The notes under the pieces are model-generated. The model worked only from the letters and a program-made list of their open reading frames with translations, was not told where the DNA came from and did no database searches. From contig CAVOXR010000009.1 in the NCBI GenBank assembly GCA_963700475.1, positions 496,001 to 560,000 of the forward strand: a stretch of 64,000 nt of DNA. Direction: 5' to 3'. A program made the translations under genes and the position numbers. The DNA comes from Prado023 sp963700475 (GTDB lineage: Bacteria > Actinomycetota > Actinomycetes > S36-B12 > CAIYMF01). Shown piece after piece: positions 54,776 through 62,583 of the stretch; the first letter of the stretch is position 1, and each line of letters starts with the position of its first letter.

Positions 54776-55762
54776 GTGGACAACGTGCGCTTCGCCGTCA
54801 TCGGCACCAACTGGATCACCGGGGCCCTCATCGATGCGGGCCGGACGGTCGACGGCTTCGAGGTCGTGGCCGCCTGCTCGCGCTCAGCGGAGACGGGGTG
54901 GGCTTTCGCCGATCGGCACGGGATCGCCCGCCTCCACACGTCAGTGGCCGACCTGGCGAACGACCCGGACGTGGACGCCGTCTACATCGCCAGCCCCAAC
55001 TCCCTGCACGCCGAGCAGTCCATCGCGATGCTGCGCGCCGGCAAGCACGTCCTGACCGAGAAGCCGATGGGCGCAAACGCCCGCGAGGTCGAGGCGATGG
55101 CCGCCGCAGCTCTTCAGGCTGACCGAGTCCTGATGGAGGCCTACACCTCCCCCTGGGAGCCGAACGTGCAGGCGATCCGCGACGCCGTCCCTGAGGTCGG
55201 GACCCTGCGACGCGTGGTGCTCGCGAAGGACCAGTACTCCTCCCGCTACGACAAGCTGAAGGCCGGCGAGCTGCCCAACGCGTTCAACCCCGAGTTCGCG
55301 GCCGGGTCACTGATGGACCTGGGTGTCTACACCGTCGCGCTGTCACAGCTGCTGTTCGGCGAACCGACCTCGGTCCACGCGACCGGGCATCTCCTCCCCA
55401 GCGGCGTCGACGGACAGGGCACGCTCCTCCTGGGGTACGACGGGTTCGAGGTGGCCTGCCTGCACTCCAAGATCGCACCCGGCGGGGTCGGCTCGGCCAT
55501 CACCGGCGAGGCCGGTGTCATCCACTTCGACGACTGCAGCGTGCCCACAAGCGTCCGCCTGGACCTGCGCGACGGCACCTCTCGCGACCTCACCCGCGAG
55601 CAGTCCCCGCACCACATGCGCTACGAGGTGGAGCACTTCATCGAGTGTGTGCGCGCCGGCGAGCAGTCCCCCACATGGCCGGTCGACAAGTCCCTGGCCG
55701 TCGCACGCATCCTCGACCGGGCACGCGCGCAGGTCGGAGTCCACTTCCCCGCCGACGCCTGA
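54776..55762 (+). CDS. Gfo/Idh/MocA-family oxidoreductase
   Basis: 328 residues from GTG 54776 (GTG 54770 also in frame). Rossmann VRFAVIGTNWITGALI, signature LTEKPMG with the family Lys, and VLMEAYTSPWEPN. NAD(P)-dependent sugar or inositol-type dehydrogenase; substrate unknown. Conserved GSLMDLGVY and HYEVEHF-like YEVEHFIEC close to the C-terminal sheet. Its end is 13 nt from the convergent azlD. Confidence 0.9.
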   Translation: MDNVRFAVIGTNWITGALIDAGRTVDGFEVVAACSRSAETGWAFADRHGIARLHTSVADLANDPDVDAVYIASPNSLHAEQSIAMLRAGKHVLTEKPMGANAREVEAMAAAALQADRVLMEAYTSPWEPNVQAIRDAVPEVGTLRRVVLAKDQYSSRYDKLKAGELPNAFNPEFAAGSLMDLGVYTVALSQLLFGEPTSVHATGHLLPSGVDGQGTLLLGYDGFEVACLHSKIAPGGVGSAITGEAGVIHFDDCSVPTSVRLDLRDGTSRDLTREQSPHHMRYEVEHFIECVRAGEQSPTWPVDKSLAVARILDRARAQVGVHFPADA

Positions 55763-55774
55763 TCGAACCGGCCC

Positions 55775-56080
55775 TCAGCCCAACCCCACAGCACGCAACA
55801 GGGCTGCGGTGGCGGCAGCTGAGATCACGACGACCAGGAAGGGCGCGCGGAGCATCAGCGCGACCGCTGCGACCGCGACCCCCGCCGCACGGGCATCGAT
55901 CACGAACCCCGTCGGCGACCAGAACGTCTGGATGGCCAGCAGCGCCGCCAGCAGGCCGATCGGGAGCAGCGCCGCGGCCCTGCTCACCAAAGGCCGCTCG
56001 AGCAGCGACTCCGGCAGCAGGTGCCCAGCCCACTTCGTGACGAACGAGGCCAGCGAGGCCACGAGGAGGGCGGGCCACAT
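55775..56080 (-). CDS. azlD: AzlD-family branched-chain amino acid transport protein
   Basis: 101 residues, three to four hydrophobic helices. LVASLASFVTKWAGHLLP and ALMLRAPFLVVVISAAATAALLR resemble AzlD, the small partner of AzlC. The ATG shares one base with the azlC stop (TGATG). The pair forms a two-component branched-chain amino acid exporter (BrnFE/AzlCD), fitting the BCAA-biosynthetic content of the window. Confidence 0.85.
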   Translation of the reverse strand: MWPALLVASLASFVTKWAGHLLPESLLERPLVSRAAALLPIGLLAALLAIQTFWSPTGFVIDARAAGVAVAAVALMLRAPFLVVVISAAATAALLRAVGLG

Positions 56081-56841
56081 CAGGAACGCCCCCGGGTCAG
56101 CCACAGGGCGCCGGCCACGGCCAGGCCGGCACCTGCCAGCACCGGCATGCCCGGTCGGAGGACGGGGGCAAGGGCCAGCGCGAGCACGCCCGACGCCACG
56201 GCCAGCGCCCACGCGGACCGATCCACCAGGCGGGGCCAGAGCAGCGCGAGGAACCCGGCGGGGATCGCCGCATCCAGACCCAGCACCCGAGGGTCGCTCA
56301 AGGATGCGGCGCCGACCGCACCCAGCAGGGTGCCCAGGTTCCACAGGACGAAGACCGACCATCCCGTGGCCCAGAACGCCCTGCGCGTGGCCGCCGGATC
56401 CCCCTCGTAGGCCAGGGCCATCGCGGTGGACTCGTCGATCGTGAACTGGGCCGCTCCCATCCGCCGCCAGCCCCGCAACCGTTCCGACGGCCGGCCGGAC
56501 GGGCTGAGGACAGTGGCCAGGTGCAGTGCGTACAGGCCGTTGCGCAGGCCCAGCAACCACGCGGTGATCACGGCCGCCACCAATCCCCCACCGGCCGCAA
56601 CGACGCCGACGAAGGCGAACTGCGAGGCTCCGGTGAACATCAGGGCGGACAGTGCCTGGGCCTGCAGGACGTTCAGGCCGGCGGCCACGCTCACGGCACC
56701 GAAGCTGATGGCGTACGCGCCCACGGCGATCCCGATGGACAGCGCTCGGGCGTTGATGCCGTCGGGGTCGGCCGCCGGGACCTGGGCCTTGTCGTCCACC
56801 TCGTCCTGGTCCGCCGAGGAGGTCTGTGGACCGTCGCTCAC
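56080..56841 (-). CDS. azlC: AzlC-family branched-chain amino acid exporter subunit
   Basis: 253 residues. An acidic N-terminal extension of about 30 residues, then the AzlC pore (IGIAVGAYAISFGAVSVAAG, LMFTGASQFAFVG, LGLRNGLYALHLATVL, QFTIDESTAMALA). Its GTG overlaps the mnmA TGA (GTGA), so it is co-transcribed with mnmA. Probably exports Ile, Leu and Val with AzlD. Confidence 0.9.
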   Translation of the reverse strand: MSDGPQTSSADQDEVDDKAQVPAADPDGINARALSIGIAVGAYAISFGAVSVAAGLNVLQAQALSALMFTGASQFAFVGVVAAGGGLVAAVITAWLLGLRNGLYALHLATVLSPSGRPSERLRGWRRMGAAQFTIDESTAMALAYEGDPAATRRAFWATGWSVFVLWNLGTLLGAVGAASLSDPRVLGLDAAIPAGFLALLWPRLVDRSAWALAVASGVLALALAPVLRPGMPVLAGAGLAVAGALWLTRGRS

Positions 56842-57914
56842 GCGGCCCCTCGCGCGATCGTGCCCGAACCCACCACCCGGGTGCCGTCGTAGAGCACGGC
56901 TGCCTGACCCGGGGCCACGCCCCGAAGCGGGCTGGCCAGGTCGGCGACGAATCCCAGTCCCTGTGGGGTCACCACCGCAGGGATCTCCTCGCCGTGCGCC
57001 CGGACCTGCACGCCCAGCTCGGCCGACACCTCCAGAGCCGGCCCGGACCACCGGGGACGGATCGCCGAGATCCGGTGGACGTCCAGCATGGCCACGGGCC
57101 CGACAGAGACCCGCCGGCTGCTGATGTCGACGTCAACCACGTAGCGCCTCGCACCGTCGGGCGCGGGATTGCCCAGTCCGACGCCGCGGCGCTGGCCGAC
57201 TGTGAAGGCGTACGCGCCGTCATGCGCGCCCACCACCTCACCGGTCACGGCGTCCACGATCTCCCCGGGCGCGGACCCGAGGCGCCCGTGGAGGAATCCG
57301 GACGTGTCCCCACTCGGGATGAAGCAGATGTCGTGGCTGTCCGGCTTGGCCGCCACGGCCAGGCCCAGCGCGGCGGCCTCAGCGCGGACCTCGGACTTCA
57401 GCGAGCCGCCCAGCGGGAACATGCAGCCCGCGAGCTGGCCGGCGTCGAGGACGCCCAGGACGTAGGACTGGTCCTTGCCCGGGTCCACCGCTCGGTGCAG
57501 CTCGCGGCCGTTGGGCCCCTCGACCAACCGCGCGTAGTGCCCCGTGCAGACGGCATCGAAGCCGAGGGCAACGGCTCTGTCCAGAACGGCAGCGAACTTG
57601 ATCCGCTCGTTGCAGCGCAGGCACGGGTTCGGCGTCCGACCGGCGGCGTACTCGGCAAGGAAGTCGTCCACGACGTCGGCGGCGAACTCCTCGGACATGT
57701 CCCACACGTAGAACGGGATGCCCAACAGGTCGGCTGCCCGCCAGGCATCGCGGGAATCCTCGATCGTGCAGCACCCGCGCGCCCCCGACCGGTACGACTC
57801 CGGGTTGCGAGACAGGGCAAGGTGGACACCGGTGACGTCGTGACCTGCGGCGACTGCCCGCGCCGCCGCCACGGCCGAGTCGACCCCGCCGGACATGGCG
57901 GCCAGGACCTTCAC
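56838..57914 (-). CDS. mnmA: tRNA-specific 2-thiouridylase
   Basis: 358 residues. PP-loop SGGVDSAVAA, catalytic Cys in TPNPCLRCNERIKF, second Cys in DSHDICFIPSGD, GAYAFTVGQRRGVG. Adds 2-thio to U34 of tRNA Lys/Glu/Gln. The GTG start is 3 nt from the upstream cysteine-desulfurase stop, so sulfur donor and acceptor enzyme are encoded together. Confidence 0.96.
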   Translation of the reverse strand: MKVLAAMSGGVDSAVAAARAVAAGHDVTGVHLALSRNPESYRSGARGCCTIEDSRDAWRAADLLGIPFYVWDMSEEFAADVVDDFLAEYAAGRTPNPCLRCNERIKFAAVLDRAVALGFDAVCTGHYARLVEGPNGRELHRAVDPGKDQSYVLGVLDAGQLAGCMFPLGGSLKSEVRAEAAALGLAVAAKPDSHDICFIPSGDTSGFLHGRLGSAPGEIVDAVTGEVVGAHDGAYAFTVGQRRGVGLGNPAPDGARRYVVDVDISSRRVSVGPVAMLDVHRISAIRPRWSGPALEVSAELGVQVRAHGEEIPAVVTPQGLGFVADLASPLRGVAPGQAAVLYDGTRVVGSGTIARGAA

Positions 57915-57916
57915 CC

Positions 57917-59128
57917 TCAGCCCCCGTCGCGAGCAGCGGCCGCCATCTGGGCGCTGATCCGCACCTGACCTGCACGCCCGGCGCGGGCCAGAGCCGCCGG
58001 CAGGGCCGCAACGAGCGCATCCACGTCAGCGCTGGTCGAGGAGTGCCCCAGGCTGAAGCGCAACGACGATCGCGCCCGCACCGGGTCGATGCCCATGGCC
58101 AGAAGGACGTGACTCGGCTCAGGGACTCCCGCGCTGCACGCGGAGCCCATCGAGACCTCCACGCCTGCCGCATCGAGGAGCATCAGCAGCGCGTCGCTCT
58201 CGCACCCGGGGAACGACACGTGCGCGTTGCCGGGGAGCCGGGTGTCAAGCCCGCCGACCGCGCCGTTCACGATGGCATCCGGGGCCAGCGCCAGGACCCG
58301 GGCGAACACCTCGTCGCGAAGTGCTGATGTCCGCGCGGACCGCTCCACGACGTCACCCAGCACGTGCTCGACTGCCGCGGCGAACCCCACGATCGCGGGC
58401 ACGTCGAGAGTCCCGGAACGGACCTGGCGCTCCTGCCCGCCGCCGTGGGTCAGTGGCGTGAGCTCGATCCCGCGCCGCGCGATGAGCGCACCGACTCCCA
58501 GCGGGCCGCCGAGCTTGTGGGCGGAGACGGCCATGGTGTCCGGGAGGGTCGCGTCAACGGGGATGGACCCGACCGCCTGGACCGCGTCCACGTGCAGCGG
58601 GACACCGGCCTCGGCGCACAGGGCAGCGATCTCCGGGATCGGCTGGACGGTCCCGACCTCGTTGTTGGCCCACATCACGGCCACGAGTGCCGTCCGTCCC
58701 GGATGTGCCGCCAACTCGGCGCGGATCTGGTCCACGTCAACCCGCCCCTCGGCGTCGACATCGAGCCAGACGACCTCCGCGTCCTCGTGCTCGCCAAGCC
58801 AGTGCACGGGGTCCAGGACGGCGTGATGCTCGATACGCGAGGCGAGCACCCGCCGTCGCGCCGGGTCCTCAGCAGTGCGAGACCACCAGAGCCCCTTGAT
58901 GGCCAGGTTGTCGGCCTCCGTGCCGCCCGCCGTGAAGATCACCTCACTCGGGGTCACGCAGAGCGCTGCGGCGATGGCCTCGCGGGACTCCTCCACGCGT
59001 CGGCGCGCCGCCCGACCGGCAGCATGCAGCGATGAAGCGTTCCCCGTGTCCGACAGTGCACCGATCATCGCGTCGCGGGCACAGTCCAGAAGGGGCGTGG
59101 TCGCCGCGTGGTCGAGGTAGGTGCCCAT
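57917..59128 (-). CDS. Cysteine desulfurase (IscS/NifS class)
   Basis: 403 residues. YLDHAATTPLLD, PLP lysine in AVSAHKLGGPLGVGAL, and the mobile Cys in GSACSAGVPEPSHVLLAMG. Releases persulfide sulfur from cysteine for MnmA (adjacent) and probably Fe-S clusters. TACGAT is 9 nt before the ATG, a near-leaderless transcript. Confidence 0.93.
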   Translation of the reverse strand: MGTYLDHAATTPLLDCARDAMIGALSDTGNASSLHAAGRAARRRVEESREAIAAALCVTPSEVIFTAGGTEADNLAIKGLWWSRTAEDPARRRVLASRIEHHAVLDPVHWLGEHEDAEVVWLDVDAEGRVDVDQIRAELAAHPGRTALVAVMWANNEVGTVQPIPEIAALCAEAGVPLHVDAVQAVGSIPVDATLPDTMAVSAHKLGGPLGVGALIARRGIELTPLTHGGGQERQVRSGTLDVPAIVGFAAAVEHVLGDVVERSARTSALRDEVFARVLALAPDAIVNGAVGGLDTRLPGNAHVSFPGCESDALLMLLDAAGVEVSMGSACSAGVPEPSHVLLAMGIDPVRARSSLRFSLGHSSTSADVDALVAALPAALARAGRAGQVRISAQMAAAARDGG

Positions 59129-59257
59129 GGTCAGCCAATCGTAGGCGAGTCGGGCCGAACCGGCTCCCGCGCTGGACGTGGCCCGCGTCACCACGGAGCA
59201 CAGCACCGCGGGGCCCGACCGTCGCCGGCCGGACCCCGCGGTGGAGCGTTCCGTCGA

Positions 59258-60211
59258 TCAGCCCTTGCGCTTGGCAACCTCGTCGGTCAACTGCGGGACG
59301 ACCGCGAACAGGTCACCGACGACGCCGAAGTCGGCGAGCTCGAAGATCGGCGCCTCCGGGTCCTTGTTGACCACGATGACGGTCTTCGACGTCTGCATGC
59401 CGGCCCGGTGCTGGATGGCCCCGGAGATCCCGTTGGCGATGTACAGCTGCGGGGCGACTGTCTTGCCGGTCTGGCCCACCTGGTACTGGTGGGGGTACCA
59501 GCCCGCGTCGGTCGCGGCACGGGAGGCGCCGACAGCGGCACCCAGCGAATCGGCCAGCGCCTCGATGACGCCGAATCCCTCGGCCCCGCCCACGCCACGC
59601 CCGCCGGACACCACAACGGCTGCCTCGGACAGGTCAGGGCGACCGCCCTTGGCCTGCACCACCCGATCGGTGATCCGCGCCGACTTCGCAGCATCCGAGA
59701 GCTCAACGGTCACGTCGACGCGAGCGCCGGCGGCCGGAGATGCCTCGGGAGAGGTGCTGTTGGGACGGACGGTGATGATCGGGGTGCCGACCGACACCTT
59801 CGACTTCACGACCGTGGCGCCACCGAACACCGACTGCGTCGCGATGCCGTCAGCGGACACGTCGACCGCGTCGGTGATGATGCCGGAGCCGGACTTGATG
59901 GCCAGGCGTGCGGCCACCTCCTTGCCCTCGGCGGTGCTGGCCACCAGGACCGCCGCCGGGGACCTCTCGGCCACCAGCTTGGCCAGGACCTCGGCCTTCG
60001 GCGCGACCGGGTGGGCGCTGAGATCAGCGGCGTCGGCGACGTAGACCGTCACCGCACCGTGCTCGGCCAGGCCCGGGATCGCCGCGTCGGCACCAGCGCC
60101 GACCAGCACAGCGGCGGGCTCGCCGATGCGCTTGGCCAGGGCCAGCAGCTCGTAGGTGACCTTCTTCACATTGCCGTCGACATGCTCGACGAGCACAAGT
60201 ACTTCAGCCAT
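59258..60211 (-). CDS. etfA: Electron transfer flavoprotein subunit alpha
   Basis: 317 residues. N-terminal AMP/FAD domain I (VLVLVEHVDGNVKKVT) and C-terminal FAD-binding domain (AAVVVSGGRGVGGAEGF, YIANGISGAIQHRAGM, NKDPEAPIFELADFGVVGD). With EtfB it passes electrons from acyl-CoA dehydrogenases to the membrane. 11 nt after etfB. Divergence from the cysteine desulfurase is not present: both read leftwards, 129 nt apart. Confidence 0.95.
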   Translation of the reverse strand: MAEVLVLVEHVDGNVKKVTYELLALAKRIGEPAAVLVGAGADAAIPGLAEHGAVTVYVADAADLSAHPVAPKAEVLAKLVAERSPAAVLVASTAEGKEVAARLAIKSGSGIITDAVDVSADGIATQSVFGGATVVKSKVSVGTPIITVRPNSTSPEASPAAGARVDVTVELSDAAKSARITDRVVQAKGGRPDLSEAAVVVSGGRGVGGAEGFGVIEALADSLGAAVGASRAATDAGWYPHQYQVGQTGKTVAPQLYIANGISGAIQHRAGMQTSKTVIVVNKDPEAPIFELADFGVVGDLFAVVPQLTDEVAKRKG

Positions 60212-60222
60212 TGCTGGGCTCC

Positions 60223-61002
60223 TCAGATGAACTTCTGCGCGGACAGGAAATCGGCGATGGCCACGCCACCGGCACCTTCGTCGGTGACGATCGTGCCCTT
60301 GGCCTTCGGCGGCCGGGCGGCGGCCTCTTCGACGACCGACCATGCGGCGCCGAGACCGACCTCGCTGGCGGCGACGCCCAGGCCGGCCAGGTCGAGGGTC
60401 TCGACCGGCTTCTTCTTGGCGGCCATGATGCCCTTGAAGGACGGGTACCGGGGCTCGTTGATCTTCTCCACCACGCTGACCACCGCGGGCAGCGTCGCCT
60501 CGACGACGTCGTAGCCGTACTCGGTCACGCGGTTCGTGGTGACGGTCGTGCCGTCCACGGTCACGGAGCTGCAGAAGGTGAGCTGCGGCAGGCCGAGGCG
60601 CTCGGCGACCATCGCGGGCACCACGGACATCCGCGCGTCCGTCGACTCGCAGCCGAGGATGACCAGGTCGGCGTCTCGGCCCTTGATGGCCGTGGCGAGC
60701 GCCAGGGAGGTGGCCACGGCGTCCGAGCCGTGCAGGCCGTCGTCGACGATGTGCACGCCGGAGTCGGCGCCCATCGACAGCGCCTTGCGGATGGTGTCGG
60801 TTGCCTGGGCGGGACCCATGGACAGGACGACCACCTCGCCGCCGTGCGCCTCGATCAGCCGCAGGGCCTCCTCGATCGCGTACTCGTCGATCTCATTCAT
60901 CACGGCGTCCACCGAGCCGCGGTCCAACGTGTTGTCGGCGGGGCTGAGCGACTTCTCCGCCCAACTGTCCGGGACCTGCTTCACACAGACAACGATCTTC
61001 AT
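60223..61002 (-). CDS. etfB: Electron transfer flavoprotein subunit beta
   Basis: 259 residues. MKIVVCVKQVPDSWAEKSLS, NEIDEYAIEEALRL, GCESTDARMSVVPAMVAERL and RYPSFKGIMAAKKKP are typical of EtfB. First gene of etfBA. An inverted repeat about 100 nt upstream (61105-61118) is a candidate regulator site. Confidence 0.95.
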   Translation of the reverse strand: MKIVVCVKQVPDSWAEKSLSPADNTLDRGSVDAVMNEIDEYAIEEALRLIEAHGGEVVVLSMGPAQATDTIRKALSMGADSGVHIVDDGLHGSDAVATSLALATAIKGRDADLVILGCESTDARMSVVPAMVAERLGLPQLTFCSSVTVDGTTVTTNRVTEYGYDVVEATLPAVVSVVEKINEPRYPSFKGIMAAKKKPVETLDLAGLGVAASEVGLGAAWSVVEEAAARPPKAKGTIVTDEGAGGVAIADFLSAQKFI

Positions 61003-61469
61003 GGTCGCGTCGTCGACCTCTCTCATCGCCCGGAGCACCCGAGGGGTGCGCCGGTGGCCAGTTCCTTCGATCCGCTGGGCGAATCCGCCGCCCGCAGGCA
61101 CATATTACCCACGGGTAACAAGTGCTGCTGATCGGGTCAATCGTAGGCGGGGGCACACGGCCAGATGCAGCCCCCCGACCCGCATCTGCAGGCCCAAGGT
61201 CCCGTCCGCTCACGATGCGCTGGGCCGCGATCGGCCGGCCCACCCGGTGGCTCCATGTCCCCCTCACTTGTCCCCCGCGCGCGAAGGATACAGCGGACCC
61301 TAGACACCGCAACTGAGGGTTGGCTATCCTCACGTCCAGATCGACTCTGGGTCACCGGAACCACCACAGGGGCTCGGAGTCACCCGAGGTCGTCGGGGGT
61401 GGCGCGGCGCCCACAGGACCCGCCTCCCCCACCTGCACGAGGAGACCTGACGACCCCGAGGGGGAGGCC
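61003..61469. other. Intergenic region upstream of etfB and the SARP-type gene
   Basis: About 470 bp between divergent units. It holds the TTACCC-AC-GGGTAA palindrome (61105-61118) on the etfB side. No coding frame has plausible sequence here. Confidence 0.5.
61105..61118 (-). promoter_or_regulatory. Palindrome upstream of etfBA (candidate operator)
   Basis: TTACCC and GGGTAA separated by AC. The 6-2-6 palindrome stands out in a GC-rich region, about 100 nt upstream of the etfB ATG. Size and symmetry fit a TetR-type or similar dimeric repressor. Which regulator binds is not known. Confidence 0.5.
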
Positions 61470-62337
61470 ATGCAGCTTGGTGACGACGACAAGCGACGGA
61501 CGGCGCGGGCAGTCCCAGCCGCACAGGACAGGGATCCCTGGAGCCTGAGCGACATCGATACCGAATCACCCTCCTCGGCCAGTTCACCCTCCACATCGAC
61601 GGGCGGCCGGTCGAGTTGCCCTCCACCACTGGACGCCTCGCGGCCGTGGTCGCCCTCAGCGGCGATCACGGCCGCAGCCGTCTGGCCGGGAGGCTCTGGC
61701 CTGACGCGACCGAGGACAGGGCACGGGCCAGCCTGCGCAGCGCCCTGTGGCAGGCAGGCCAGATCGCCCCCGGCCTGCTGCGCGCGAACGGATCCGTGCA
61801 GCTGGATCGTCGAAGTCGAGGTCGATGTCCATGCCCTCGGCGATGGCCGCGCACCGACTCATGGCCGGCAGCTGCGTCGACCCCACCGATCTGGCGTTGC
61901 GCAGGTACTGCGAGCGGGAGCTGCTCCCGGACTGGGACGACGAGTGGCTGGTCACCCGAGAGGGAGCGGCTCCAGCAGGTGCAGTTGCACGTGCTGGAGG
62001 CGATCGCCTGCGCTGCGTCGAGCGGGGCCTCTTCGGGCTGGCCATCGACGCGGCCCTGGCCGCCCTCAAGATCGATCCGCTGCGCGAGAGCGCCCACCGC
62101 ACGGTCATCCGCGCCCACCTCGCCGAGGGGAACAACGCAGCAGCGCTCCGCGCCTATCGCGAGTGCGTGCGGGTTCTCGACGACGAGTTCGGCATCGAGC
62201 CCTCACACGAGACGACAGCCCTGGTGAGCGAGCGCAAGATCCCCGCGCCCCGCGTGCGGGACCGACTGCACGAGGCTGCCGAGAGACTCCACTCGATGAC
62301 GACTTGGGCGTCACTCCTCGTCCTCGTCGGCGCCTGA
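61470..62337 (+). pseudogene. SARP-type transcriptional activator, frame broken at about five points
   Basis: Coding pieces in order: MQLGDDDKRRTARAV; ITLLGQFTLHIDGRPVELP and LRSALWQAGQIAPG (OmpR-type winged-helix DNA-binding domain); VEVEVDVHALGDG; DPTDLALRRYCERELLPDW; RERLQQVQLHVLEAIA; IDPLRESAHRTVIRAHLAEG and RVLDDEFGIEPS (BTAD domain). Together they make a small SARP of about 288 residues, but each piece is in a different frame (0, 2, 0, 1, 2, 1). Domain order and spacing are intact, so sequence error is as likely as decay. ATG 61470 follows GGGGGAGG. Confidence 0.72.
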
Positions 62338-62496
62338 CCCCACTGCTCCCGCCCGGATGCGGATCGGGCGAGCGCCCAGCGCAGACTTCCATCCCCCATC
62401 CCGTGGGTGGGATTCCATCCCGCGTGCCGTTGGTGCCCTACTGAGGTCCCCCCGCTGAGGATGCTGCCCGACCGCACGTGAACCGCAACGCCCGCG

Positions 62497-62531
62497 GACG
62501 ACGGTGGCCTCGTCTCGAGGCCACCGTCGTC
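62497..62531. terminator. Hairpin after the SARP-type gene
   Basis: GACGACGGTGGCCTCG/CGAGGCCACCGTCGTC, perfect 16-bp stem with TCT loop, in the convergent gap before the RTX gene. Confidence 0.75.
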
Positions 62532-62538
62532 CTGGGAA

Positions 62539-62577
62539 GGTCCCGTGGCGGTCGGGGGGCACGACCGCCACGGGACC
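62539..62577 (-). terminator. Terminator of the RTX-repeat gene
   Basis: GGTCCCGTGGCGGTCG/CGACCGCCACGGGACC, perfect 16-bp stem with a 7-nt loop, starting 6 nt past the leftward stop. Confidence 0.78.
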
Positions 62578-62583
62578 TGACCG

